Shown: positions 18,255-26,645 of the stretch, piece after piece
Layout of the letters: every line of letters begins with the position of its first letter
Numbering within the stretch: the first letter of the stretch is position 1
NCBI RefSeq assembly: GCF_000266885.1
Contig: NC_018020.1
Location: 124,001-188,000, forward strand
Source: Turneriella parva DSM 21527
Lineage (GTDB): Bacteria > Spirochaetota > Leptospiria > Turneriellales > Turneriellaceae
Length of the DNA: 64,000 bases
Reading direction: 5' to 3'
Notes under the pieces: model-generated
Seen by the model: the letters and a program-made list of their open reading frames with translations, nothing else
The model's database searches: none
What the model was told of the DNA's origin: nothing
Translations under genes and position numbers: made by a program

Positions 18255-18881
18255 ATGGCCACGAAAAAAAAGACAGCAGCAAGACAACGGCAGAAAATGC
18301 AGAGCGCACCGCGCTCATACGAACCACCTGCCGCTGCGACAACAACCTACATTGCACCTGCTGCGCTCGGCCGCCATGCGGCGGTGACCTGGCATGAGAT
18401 CGTTTCAACCGGCTTCTTTTCAGGTTATCTGCCGAAGGCCCCGGGCACCTGGGGTTCTGTTTTCGCGTTGCTCATTTGTTTTGTGGGCGCGCGCCTCTTA
18501 CCCGGTGAGGGTGTCATCTTTCTCGGCCCGATTCCCGTTTCGTGGTGGGCACTCGCCCTGGCACTCGTCACAACGGCCGTGGGAGTTTACGCTTCGGGTA
18601 TCTTTGCCAGCGAATGGCGTGAAGAAGACCCGGGTGAAGTGGTCATCGATGAATTCGCGGGCATCTTCTTTGCCTGCGCGCTCATACCGGCATCACCTTT
18701 CGCTTACATTGCGGCGTTTGTCTTGTTTCGAATTTTCGACATCACCAAACCTGGCATCATACACAAACTGCAAGATCTGCCCGGCGGTTACGGCATCGTG
18801 ATCGACGACGTCGCAGCGGGTTTCGCCGCTGCGCCGCTCGCGCTTGGGGTACACTTTCTGGCTACTCGATTTCTGGGCTGA
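18255..18881 (+). CDS. pgpA: Phosphatidylglycerophosphatase A
   Basis: A 208-residue protein; residues 1-45 are a charged, Ala-rich extension unlike PgpA. From residue 46 on it matches the family: ISTGFFSGYLPKAPGTWGS-type start, EEDPGEVVIDEFAGIFFA and LFRIFDITKPGIIHKLQDLPGGYGIVIDDVAAG. It dephosphorylates phosphatidylglycerol phosphate at the inner membrane to make phosphatidylglycerol. The start 2 nt after the SpoIID gene may be too far upstream, and an internal start would remove the extension. Confidence 0.93.
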   Translation: MATKKKTAARQRQKMQSAPRSYEPPAAATTTYIAPAALGRHAAVTWHEIVSTGFFSGYLPKAPGTWGSVFALLICFVGARLLPGEGVIFLGPIPVSWWALALALVTTAVGVYASGIFASEWREEDPGEVVIDEFAGIFFACALIPASPFAYIAAFVLFRIFDITKPGIIHKLQDLPGGYGIVIDDVAAGFAAAPLALGVHFLATRFLG

Positions 18882-18890
18882 AGCAGAGCA

Positions 18891-19739
18891 ATGCCGCGCA
18901 ACAACATACAGATTCTTTTCAACGAGTTGGAGCGCGAGGCGCAGAGCGCTGAAGAAGTTTTTCTGCTCGCCGACAAGAACCGGCATACACTCAAAGCCGC
19001 TTACGCCTCTCTGCTGTCGACGCTCGGCGGTGTGCGCGAGAAACTGAAGGACTACCCTCAGGCAGCGGCGGGTAAACGCATCAGGCTCGTCGAAACATTG
19101 CTGAACGACCTGTTGCTGCGCCATGAAACCGAACGCCGGCACTTTAATGCGCTCGGCTTTCTCTTGAGCCGGCTGCGCACTAACCTCGCAAGCGAAATAC
19201 TCGAACCCCGGCTCTATGGCAAAATTCGCGAGGCGCTTCTGAATGAGGCCAACCTCGCTCGCCTGCGCGAAAAATATCCCGATGCCGATGCGGTTCTGAC
19301 GGCACCTGCGCCAGTACGCCAAAAGGTGGCGAAACCAGTGAAACTGCTGCTCATCGGCGCGTCAGGGTTGCACTTCGCCATACCGGTACAAAAACTCGTG
19401 AAAAAAACGGCCCCCGGCCCCGTCGCCGAAAAATTACAACAGATTGGTTATCTATCCTCACCACTGCCTGCAGGCGGCAAATTCGGCCAGACCCCGCGGC
19501 TGCACGTTGCGTACCTCGACCTGCGCGGTCAGAAGCGCATGATCGAATGCGACGAATATTTCACTCCGGTGCAGATGATGCAGAAAACTCTCAAAGACCG
19601 GGTCAGCTATGCGGCCTCGAACGGAGCAAGACCCGGTGAGCAGCGCGGCCAGCTCACGTTTTATGGAAGGCGCTTTTTTCTGTACGGCGCACGTTTGAGT
19701 TACACTGTTCGCACCGGTGACCGCACCCGAGCTTCTTAA
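18891..19739 (+). CDS. Conserved-looking protein of unknown function
   Basis: A 282-residue soluble protein. The first ~140 residues are helical and charged (ELEREAQSAEEVFLLADKN, RHETERRHFNALGFLLSRL). The part from residue 148 (KLLLIGASGLHFAIPVQKL, then RLHVAYLDLRGQKRMIECD) has the strand pattern of a very divergent CheW-like fold, but I would not assign it. It overlaps the next gene, a CBS-PAS-Fis regulator, by 23 nt, and starts 9 nt after pgpA, so it is in the same run of genes and may serve the regulator. Confidence 0.6.
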   Translation: MPRNNIQILFNELEREAQSAEEVFLLADKNRHTLKAAYASLLSTLGGVREKLKDYPQAAAGKRIRLVETLLNDLLLRHETERRHFNALGFLLSRLRTNLASEILEPRLYGKIREALLNEANLARLREKYPDADAVLTAPAPVRQKVAKPVKLLLIGASGLHFAIPVQKLVKKTAPGPVAEKLQQIGYLSSPLPAGGKFGQTPRLHVAYLDLRGQKRMIECDEYFTPVQMMQKTLKDRVSYAASNGARPGEQRGQLTFYGRRFFLYGARLSYTVRTGDRTRAS

Positions 19740-20907
19740 CGCCGACGTTCTGCATCGCCTGATGCGCATCTTCATGGAATACAAGACCGACATCTTGCCA
19801 GTGGTCGAACGCGGCCGCATCGTCGGGCAGATTGACCGCCTCTCACTGATCGAGGCGCTGAGTGAAATTAAAGCCGAAGGTGCCTATCTGGCGATGCAGC
19901 CAGCCGAGACCTCTGAAGAGCTGCTGCGCCGGCTCGACGAAAGCGGTGGCGATGGTTTGGCCACCGTCAACCGCCAGTTCGAATTTAACGCCCTCTGGGG
20001 CCGCGCCGAAATTCTGCAGGCGCAGGGCAAAATTCCGCAGGTCAAGATCTGGACCCCACCTGCACCGCAGGTAGATAGTGAGCCTCAGGCTGTACCTTCA
20101 CCCCCAACCACTCTCCCGCGGGGAGAGGGGCGTGCGAACATCCCTTTCTCCTCTCAGGTGACCGAAGCGTCGCCGTCTTCTGAGAGGGAGAAAGAGGGTG
20201 ACGTTTCAACCTTCACCATCGTTCGCGAAGCACCGCCAAAATTTGCAAAACCCGCGCCGACCGCTGCAGAGGCAACGCGTGCCGTCAGCGAAAATCTGCA
20301 CCGCGAAATCGAACGCGGTCGGCTGGCGATCAACACGCTCGCAGCGCTCGACCTGCCGCTCATGGCCTGCGATGGTAATGGCAATGAAATGTTTCACAAC
20401 CGCGCGTTCGCCGAAATTCGCCTGCGCGATGCGATGCATCTTTCAAGCGCCGACCTGATACAGCGGGCGAAAGATGCCATCACCGAAAGTGCGATGAAAG
20501 GCGAACTCGACATCGAACGCGCAGTTGTACTGAAAGCCGGCCCGCGTGGCTACCGGGTCTCTTGCAAGGCGATTCGCGACTATGACAACCCGGCAGCGCG
20601 CGCAGTAGGTTATATTTTTTGGCTGGTGGCTACCTCACCCCCCACCCCCCTCTCCTTAAGGAGAGGGGGAGGAGCCGTCGAAGACGGCGGAGGGGGTGAG
20701 GTCAACTACGCAGGCAAGACCTTGCCAGAAATTCTGCAGGCCGAAGAAGCACGCGTGCTTGCCTGGGCGATGCAAGAGGCGAATGGCAACCAGTCTGATG
20801 CGGCGCTGCTCTTGAATATTCCCCGGCAGACATTCAACTACCGTTACCGTAAACTTATGCGTGCGAAAGAGCCGCGTGTACGCGGCAGCGAAAGAAAACA
20901 ACCATGA
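19717..20907 (+). CDS. CBS-PAS-Fis-type regulator with two palindromic inserts
   Basis: A 396-residue protein from GTG 19717. Residues 5-60 look like half of a CBS pair (ILPVVERGRIVGQIDRLSL). A PAS-like segment lies near 205-300 (LDLPLMACDGNGNEMFHNRA, then ARAVGYIFWLV). The C-terminus is a Fis-type helix-turn-helix (ARVLAWAMQEANGNQSDAA, then RQTFNYRYRKL). NtrC-type regulators end this way, but the AAA+ sigma-54 domain is absent. Residues about 128-162 and 306-329 are low-complexity Pro/Gly/Glu stretches encoded by palindromic repeats and fall between the domains. It probably senses a ligand or redox state and binds DNA; targets unknown. Confidence 0.75.
   Translation: MTAPELLNADVLHRLMRIFMEYKTDILPVVERGRIVGQIDRLSLIEALSEIKAEGAYLAMQPAETSEELLRRLDESGGDGLATVNRQFEFNALWGRAEILQAQGKIPQVKIWTPPAPQVDSEPQAVPSPPTTLPRGEGRANIPFSSQVTEASPSSEREKEGDVSTFTIVREAPPKFAKPAPTAAEATRAVSENLHREIERGRLAINTLAALDLPLMACDGNGNEMFHNRAFAEIRLRDAMHLSSADLIQRAKDAITESAMKGELDIERAVVLKAGPRGYRVSCKAIRDYDNPAARAVGYIFWLVATSPPTPLSLRRGGGAVEDGGGGEVNYAGKTLPEILQAEEARVLAWAMQEANGNQSDAALLLNIPRQTFNYRYRKLMRAKEPRVRGSERKQP
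20099..20201. repeat. In-frame palindromic element inside the regulator gene (1)
   Basis: Outer arms TCACCC and GGGTGA enclose a hairpin CTCTCCC-GCG-GGGAGAG (20111-20127) and a longer stem (CTTTCTCCTCTCAG pairing with CTGAGAGGGAGAAAG, one bulge). It encodes SPPTTLPRGEGR and following residues in the linker after the CBS-like part. The CCCTCTCC/GGAGAGGG style resembles short palindromic repeats common in many Gram-negative genomes. Confidence 0.7.
20632..20702. repeat. In-frame palindromic element inside the regulator gene (2)
   Basis: A three-way structure: outer arms ACCTCACCCCC and GGGGGTGAGGT (11 bp), a 24-bp perfect palindrome centred on CCTTAAGG at 20646-20669, and a small hairpin GCCGTC-GAA-GACGGC at 20674-20688. 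It encodes TSPPTPLSLRRGGG and a Gly-rich run between the PAS-like and Fis-type domains, keeping frame. The same layout recurs between genes at 37067-37119. Confidence 0.85.
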
Positions 20908-21851
20908 GCCAGCCCGAAGAAAAGAAATATTTCCCTCTAAAAAAGCGGATTTCTCACGTCATCGAATTTGCGTTCGTGATGCTGCTCTTCGGCATCATTA
21001 ACTTGTTTCCTTTTTCGATGCTGCATTCGGTCGCGCGTTTTTTTCGCATAATACTTTCACCGCTGTTGAATTCGGCGCGGCGGCGCATTCGCGGACAGGT
21101 TTCTGAAATTCTGGGGATCACCGATGAAAAAGAATTGAAACGCTTTGTGAACAACAACCTCGACCATACGATTCGCAGTTTTTTTGAACTGATGCAGTCT
21201 TGGAAAATGAAAAACAGGCGCTTCATCAGAAAATACGTGACATTTGATGAAGAGGCGCTCGCGATCGCCGAAGACCGCTCGCAGGGTGTCGTCTTTGCCG
21301 AAGGCCATTTCGGCAACTGGGAGATTCCGATTCCGGCCTATGCGTCGGTGGGGCTGAAGATCTACTTCGCTGCGCAAAAACTTTCGAACCCCTATGTCGA
21401 TTTTATGGTGCGCAAGATTCGTGAGGGTTATGGCGGCGGCGGTGCGATCTACCTGAAAGAATCAGAAAAATACGTGCCGCTGCTGCGGCGAAAAGAACCG
21501 ATTGGCCTTGTCGCCGATCAGGATGCCGGCGGCGAAGGTGTGTTCGTAGATTTTCTGGGCAAGCAGGCATCGACGCACATGGGGCCTGCGGTCATGGCGT
21601 ACCTCGGCAAAGCACGGTTGGTGGTCGCATTTTGCATTTTTCAGGGTAAGGGCCGTTATCGGTTTTATGCGCGCACCCTCTATCGCTTTGCAGGCAAATC
21701 AGATTTTGCATCGTCGCGTGAAGCGGCCCAGCAACTGACGCAGCTCTGGGTTTCAGAAATGGCCAAAGAAATTCGTAAATACCCTGAACAATATTTCTGG
21801 GTACACCGCCGCTGGAAAACGCGCCCACCTTCTGAGGGCGCGCAGGGGTAA
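20904..21851 (+). CDS. LpxL/HtrB-family lysophospholipid/lipid A acyltransferase
   Basis: A 315-residue protein with one N-terminal membrane segment (about 20-45). The acyltransferase signature is present: GVVFAEGHFGNWEIP gives the H-x4-(D/E)-type catalytic region of this family, followed by AAQKLSNPYVDFMVRKIRE, GLVADQDAGGEGVFVDFLG and the terminal YPEQYFWVHRRWKTRP. These are hallmarks of late lipid A acyltransferases, consistent with an LPS-bearing outer membrane. Start ATG overlaps the regulator TGA (ATGA at 20904). The exact acyl group cannot be told. Confidence 0.9.
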   Translation: MSQPEEKKYFPLKKRISHVIEFAFVMLLFGIINLFPFSMLHSVARFFRIILSPLLNSARRRIRGQVSEILGITDEKELKRFVNNNLDHTIRSFFELMQSWKMKNRRFIRKYVTFDEEALAIAEDRSQGVVFAEGHFGNWEIPIPAYASVGLKIYFAAQKLSNPYVDFMVRKIREGYGGGGAIYLKESEKYVPLLRRKEPIGLVADQDAGGEGVFVDFLGKQASTHMGPAVMAYLGKARLVVAFCIFQGKGRYRFYARTLYRFAGKSDFASSREAAQQLTQLWVSEMAKEIRKYPEQYFWVHRRWKTRPPSEGAQG

Positions 21852-21852
21852 A

Positions 21853-23043
21853 ATGCTGAAGTACCTTTTTGCCCGCATCTGGAAAAACCCGATCGCACGC
21901 TACGGCAGCATCGCAGGCATTTTGCTCATCAGCTTTGCCGTCATATTTTCTGCGCGGTTTGGTTTGTTAAAAACCCTTTCGCGCATGTTTTCATCGCCCG
22001 ACTGGTCAGATACACTGCGGCATGGCTCAAAACCATTCGCTTTTGCCGAAAACGAAGACAAGGCGCGTGCTCTCATCGAACAAGGCTGGAAAGCTCTGCA
22101 CGAACTCGCGGCGACGAGCATCGACAAGAATCAGTCGGCTGCCGAGACACTCACGGCTGCAGTCACACGCAAACCCTACTCGTCATTTCTGCGCCGAGAA
22201 AGTGAAACCGTCATTTTTACCTATCTAAACGGACTCAAAAGTGGCTGCGGTGACTACCGCACCTCGGTTGAGATTACCGATCGCACAACGGCGCTTGGCG
22301 AGCTCGCAGCTTCGCGCACCGTCGCGGCTCGCATCGCACAGCACCAGACAGAGGGGCTCAAAAAGACGCTGGAGATCTTTGTAAAATACGTCGAGCCGGC
22401 GATGCAGAAAAAACCCGATTTCGTGCCCGCGATTGAGCTCGCCGAAGAAATCTACCGGGCAACCTGCGCGCTCAGAGAAACCGCGCCATTATGGGCGCGG
22501 GCCCTCGACTACCGCGAATACGCGCTGCAGAAGCAGATGTACGACAGCGATAACGGCAGGCTGTACGACAAAGACCCTGAACTGTTCGAGACCAAGTTTC
22601 GCGAGAAGCGGCAGCAAGACAATATTTATCGTGAGCTGCTCGTGCGCCACTTCGACGCAACCCGATTTCGCACTCCGTATGACCCCGCACAACTCAAGAA
22701 CGTGCGCAATGCTTACTTTACACTGAAAAGTCCGGCGGCGCTGACAGCGATGATTGCGGCGCTACTGGCCGAGGCGCGGCACTCGAGCAGCAGCATTGCC
22801 CGCAAATGCCATTACGAACTGTTTTCGCTCGATGACGCCGGCATTACCGACCGCGAAGATTATCTCTACGCATTGGCTGAGACCGCAGTTCGCGGCGAAG
22901 AGTTTGTTCGTGCGCAAAACGTGATCTCGAATGCGCTGAAGGCAAAAACGCTGCGCGACCCGGCGACGAGGCGCGATCTTGAGCGCCTGCGTTTTCATCT
23001 GGAGCTTCTGCGCAATGAAAGCGAAAGTTTATCTCGATTTTAA
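21853..23043 (+). CDS. Membrane-anchored helical-repeat protein, unknown function
   Basis: A 396-residue protein with an N-terminal transmembrane helix (about residues 17-38) and an all-helical remainder with TPR-like spacing (EDKARALIEQGWKALHELAA, then EFVRAQNVISNALKAKTL). No catalytic motif found. It starts 2 nt after the LpxL-like gene and overlaps the next gene by 29 nt, so it belongs to the same operon. A periplasmic scaffold for envelope assembly would fit, but that is inference. Confidence 0.65.
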   Translation: MLKYLFARIWKNPIARYGSIAGILLISFAVIFSARFGLLKTLSRMFSSPDWSDTLRHGSKPFAFAENEDKARALIEQGWKALHELAATSIDKNQSAAETLTAAVTRKPYSSFLRRESETVIFTYLNGLKSGCGDYRTSVEITDRTTALGELAASRTVAARIAQHQTEGLKKTLEIFVKYVEPAMQKKPDFVPAIELAEEIYRATCALRETAPLWARALDYREYALQKQMYDSDNGRLYDKDPELFETKFREKRQQDNIYRELLVRHFDATRFRTPYDPAQLKNVRNAYFTLKSPAALTAMIAALLAEARHSSSSIARKCHYELFSLDDAGITDREDYLYALAETAVRGEEFVRAQNVISNALKAKTLRDPATRRDLERLRFHLELLRNESESLSRF

Positions 23044-24187
23044 TTCGACTCACCCGCCCGACCATGAAGCCCTGGGTGAGGCGCGCGCATTTTACTTTGA
23101 ACATTTTGCCAATTCTTCGGGCCTGTCGCTTGAATCGCAATTGGTCAACCAGAAGATTGAATGGGCGCGGGAGCAAATTGCGCAAATATTTACCGTTCAG
23201 CCAAAGCAGATAATTTTCACGGGTTCTGCAACCGAATCGAATAACTTATTGCTGCGGGAATTTTACCGACGCAGGGGCGAGCGCCGGCTGCGCGTTATTT
23301 GTTCGCCTTTCGAACACCCTTCAATCGCCGAGCCGCTAAAACGATTCCCTGAGGCCGACATCACCTTCATGAAAGCTTCGCGCGATGGAGCCATTGAACC
23401 CGTATCGCCACAGAGCGCCGCAGACCTTGCCGTGCTGATGGCGATTCAGAACGAGAGCGGCCTTGTACTCCCTTTAGAAGATTTCGCGCAGCAATTTTTT
23501 TCACAGAGCATACCGGTTCTCGCCGATGCCTCGCAGCTTATACCCAAGCTCTGCCCCGACGGCCCGACCTGCCTGCAGCCCCGGTTTATCCGATACCTGA
23601 CCGACCGGGGTTGTTACGTAACGGCGACAGGGCACAAAGTCGGTGCGGGTTTTGGCGCAGGCCTCATTATCACTCCCCCTGAAAATGTGCTTTCAGACAA
23701 CGAACCGCTGCTTGCCGGCGGCAATCAGGAGCACGGGCTCAGAGCGGGCAGCCATAACGTCGAAGCGATCATTGCGCTCGCGTTAGCGCTGGGGCGCCGC
23801 ATCGCAGAGACGAGTTTCACCAAGTGGAAAGCGCACACGCAGAGATTCGAAGGCTATTTGCTAAGCGCTTTCTCAGGTTTACAGGGCGCAGAGATTATCG
23901 GCGCAAACATGCAGCGCGCCCCCGGCACCACGCTTCTGCTCTTGCCAGGGGTGCCGATCGATTTTCTGATCATGGCGCTCGACAAAGCGGGCATCACCGT
24001 TTCAACCGGAACCTCGTGCAAATCACGTTCACGGACTGCCTCTGCGGCGCTCTTGGCGATGGGCTACAGCGAAAGCGAGGCGCTCGGCGTCGTGCGGCTT
24101 TCATACGACCAGAACCTCAGCGACGAGACAATGCAGACCGTCGCCTCGACGCTAGCGACTGCGGCGAACCGACTGAGTAAACTCTGA
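23015..24187 (+). CDS. Cysteine desulfurase-like aminotransferase class V protein
   Basis: A 390-residue PLP enzyme of the NifS/IscS group. Visible are VYLDFNSTHPP at the N-terminus, TGSATESNNLLLRE, EHPSI (PLP-stacking His), the Schiff-base Lys in TATGHKVGAGFGAG (Lys near 208), GGNQEHGLRAGSHNVEAI, and the mobile Cys in STGTSCKSRSRTASAALLA (Cys near 335). It would release sulfur from cysteine for Fe-S, tRNA or other thiolation. I chose the ATG at 23015 (MKAKVYLDF), preceded by GGAGC, so it overlaps the previous gene. The loop sequence differs from typical IscS (GSAC), and no iscU is adjacent, so the acceptor is unknown. Confidence 0.9.
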   Translation: MKAKVYLDFNSTHPPDHEALGEARAFYFEHFANSSGLSLESQLVNQKIEWAREQIAQIFTVQPKQIIFTGSATESNNLLLREFYRRRGERRLRVICSPFEHPSIAEPLKRFPEADITFMKASRDGAIEPVSPQSAADLAVLMAIQNESGLVLPLEDFAQQFFSQSIPVLADASQLIPKLCPDGPTCLQPRFIRYLTDRGCYVTATGHKVGAGFGAGLIITPPENVLSDNEPLLAGGNQEHGLRAGSHNVEAIIALALALGRRIAETSFTKWKAHTQRFEGYLLSAFSGLQGAEIIGANMQRAPGTTLLLLPGVPIDFLIMALDKAGITVSTGTSCKSRSRTASAALLAMGYSESEALGVVRLSYDQNLSDETMQTVASTLATAANRLSKL

Positions 24188-24234
24188 TTTTTCTGCAATG
24201 ATTGTCGCCCTGTGGCGAAGCGCTAAAGTAACGC

Positions 24235-26181
24235 ATGCGCGCATCTGTATACCTCTGTTGCCTTTTGCTCGCAGCGGGCTGTGCATCTGCCCCCGAAAAA
24301 CCGCCGGCAGACCTGCAAGGCCTGCTCGCGAAAGCCACCGAGCTGCGCGAAAAAGGTATTTCTGACAAAGCCAGGTATGAAGAACTCGTGGCGGCCTTCG
24401 TGAAAATGCGGCAAGAGTCGCCGCAGATGATTTCTGACCCGCGTAACCGTTCGCTCGCCGCAGATTTTGTCGAGGCCTACCCTGCAGTTAAATGCAAACT
24501 GCGCGTCACCGAACCGCGCGAAAAGCTGATTACAGCCCGCGGATTTGCGTCGCCGCTTTTCGTTGCGGGTACCTGCCCTGTGCCAGCGCCCTTTATGTTT
24601 GAAGCAGACAGCGCCGATATGGCCCTGTCGCCTGCCGGTGTCGACTTCGAAACGCCGTACCTTGTCGCCCGTATTCGTGTCAATTCTGCAACGGCTGACG
24701 CTGCACGCAATCGTCTGCGCTTCACGGCCGCCTATTACGCTGCTGATTTTTTGAAAACACTCTCGGCCGCATATTCGCTCGAGCAAGAATCTCTGATTGC
24801 ACTGACGCCTGCCGATTATGCGCTGCAGACGGCGCCCATCGTGGCCAACGATGGCTATGACAGCCACCGGAAAAATTTTCGCAAGGCAGAATTCACAAGT
24901 GAAGCCGTCGCAGGCGAACTCGGCAGCGAGGTCGCCATCTCTGCAAGCGGACAGTTCAGCGCGGGCGGCACGCATGCAGGTAAGCGCTTCGATCTCATTT
25001 ACGGTCACCCGAACGGAACTCTGCCCGACGGCATCGGCACCACCTTCACCACCGTGCGCGTCGATGGCACCGACTACCGCCTCGAGTCACAGAAGGTGAG
25101 CCGCAGCAAGACTGCAGACGGCACACTGGTCTGCGAAGCTGCGATCGGCAAGACCGGTGTCACCATTGTGCAGAAAATTAAACCCGAGCCGGCCGGCGAT
25201 CGTGTCAAAACACGCATCACTTATGAGATCCGCAACGGCTCTGCGGTCAAACACAAGGTGGGATTAAGACTTCTGCTCGATACCTGGGCGGGTCAGAATG
25301 ACGGCGTGCCTTTCATGATACCGGCGGGCAGCGCGAGCCAGCTTTTTCGTAACGAAGTGGAGTTCACCCCTACTGCGTCTGTCATGTGGCAGGTTTTCGA
25401 CCCCGACACCGCCGGGACTGCAAGGCAACTTGAACCGGGTTTACAGAACATTCTGGTCGGCGAGGGCCTCGTGCCGCCCGACCGTATCGCCTTCGCTGCA
25501 TGGCAGAACGCCGCCGACACGTTGTGGGATTACGCAGTCAGCGCCGACCGCCGGGTCACGGGCGATTCTGCCGTCATTCTGTGGTATAATCCCGCCGATA
25601 TTTCAGCGGGCGCAACACAGGTTGTCGCGACTGAACTCGGCGCCGCGCTGCAGAAACACGAACCAACCGTGTTTATTACCAACGCGGCAACGGGTGAGAT
25701 ACTGATTTATCTTTGGCATGTCAATGATTCGGGTGCCGAGCAGAAAATCGACTATAACGTGCGCGCCGAAAAAGGGAAGTTCACGTTTCAGTTAGACTTA
25801 AGCACGATCAAACTGCAGCCCGGTGAAGTTTACGTCAAGGCAAGCCCCGGCCAGATTCTCGCCGAAGGTGAAACGGCGATTGTGATCAGCGAAAACATTA
25901 ACGGTGCAAGCCGCGAATACCGCTTTCCGCTGCAGAATCTGAAAATGTGGAAACAGTTCAGCGCCGCGCCGGTGGTTGAACCTGCGCAGGTGTACCCTGT
26001 CAGCTATTTTGACGAGCGCAGCATGAACCTGAAAGCGCGCCTCAAGACCGCAGGTGGCAAGACAGTACAGACCATCATACTCAAGAAGCAACAGATCGAC
26101 GGCGGCTACCAGTACAGCGGTGAACTCAATATTGCGCCCGACATTGCGGCAGGTCGATACTCAGTCGAGGTCGTGAAATGA
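24235..26181 (+). CDS. Large lipoprotein of unknown function
   Basis: A 648-residue protein with a classic lipobox (CLLLAAGC, Cys 16). After a helical stretch to about residue 170 the protein is beta-rich, with sandwich-like segments (RVKTRITYEIRNGSAVKHKV, LRLLLDTWAGQNDGVPF, EQKIDYNVRAEKGKFTFQL). No enzyme motif recognised. It overlaps the next gene (ATGA at 26178), which encodes another exported protein, suggesting they work together in the periplasm or outer membrane. Confidence 0.7.
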   Translation: MRASVYLCCLLLAAGCASAPEKPPADLQGLLAKATELREKGISDKARYEELVAAFVKMRQESPQMISDPRNRSLAADFVEAYPAVKCKLRVTEPREKLITARGFASPLFVAGTCPVPAPFMFEADSADMALSPAGVDFETPYLVARIRVNSATADAARNRLRFTAAYYAADFLKTLSAAYSLEQESLIALTPADYALQTAPIVANDGYDSHRKNFRKAEFTSEAVAGELGSEVAISASGQFSAGGTHAGKRFDLIYGHPNGTLPDGIGTTFTTVRVDGTDYRLESQKVSRSKTADGTLVCEAAIGKTGVTIVQKIKPEPAGDRVKTRITYEIRNGSAVKHKVGLRLLLDTWAGQNDGVPFMIPAGSASQLFRNEVEFTPTASVMWQVFDPDTAGTARQLEPGLQNILVGEGLVPPDRIAFAAWQNAADTLWDYAVSADRRVTGDSAVILWYNPADISAGATQVVATELGAALQKHEPTVFITNAATGEILIYLWHVNDSGAEQKIDYNVRAEKGKFTFQLDLSTIKLQPGEVYVKASPGQILAEGETAIVISENINGASREYRFPLQNLKMWKQFSAAPVVEPAQVYPVSYFDERSMNLKARLKTAGGKTVQTIILKKQQIDGGYQYSGELNIAPDIAAGRYSVEVVK

Positions 26182-26645
26182 GAGCGTTCTTAATCCTCAT
26201 GATCATCTGCTCAACCCTGCCAATCTATACTGAAGAAGTTCTTTCAACCCGGCCGGTTGTCATCGCGCCCCGCCGCATCGAAGCAAAATCGGTCGATGTC
26301 AGCGGCCGATCGGTGGTCGCGCGCAGCGAGAAGCCGGCAGGCGCAGAGACCGACGAGAGCAAGGCATTGCTGCTCATGGCATTTCGCCGCGGTTCGATTC
26401 GCCTGACCGATGGCACGCAGAAGCAGCTGATGGCCCTCGGCATCAGACCGGGGCAAAGGCTGCGTGTCTTTGGTTTTGGTGACCCCGACCACAGCGACGC
26501 GGAGCGCATCGCCAACCTGCGCGCGCGCGTCGTCGCTTCTTATCTGAGAGAAAAAATTGGCCAGCTTTCAATCGAAATTCATTGGAGTGAAAAGCCCCAC
26601 CGCAACCACGCGGGCATCGGGGCAATTCTCGAAGGGGAAAAATAA
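26178..26645 (+). CDS. Small exported OmpA-like domain protein
   Basis: A 155-residue protein with a signal peptide (about 18 residues). The second half (GSIRLTDGTQKQLMALGI, RVFGFGDPDHSDAERIANL, RARVVASYLREKIG) has the strand-helix order and the GFGDP...R...R pattern of an OmpA-type peptidoglycan-binding domain, though shorter than usual. It sits between the large lipoprotein and ccmF with overlaps on both sides. Confidence 0.55.
   Translation: MRAFLILMIICSTLPIYTEEVLSTRPVVIAPRRIEAKSVDVSGRSVVARSEKPAGAETDESKALLLMAFRRGSIRLTDGTQKQLMALGIRPGQRLRVFGFGDPDHSDAERIANLRARVVASYLREKIGQLSIEIHWSEKPHRNHAGIGAILEGEK

Noticed and set aside
22979-23015. Earlier start for the cysteine desulfurase gene
   Set aside because: The additional 12 residues (with three odd hydrophobic/Cys positions) lie in the previous gene, while the ATG at 23015 has a ribosome site and gives the expected N-terminal strand.
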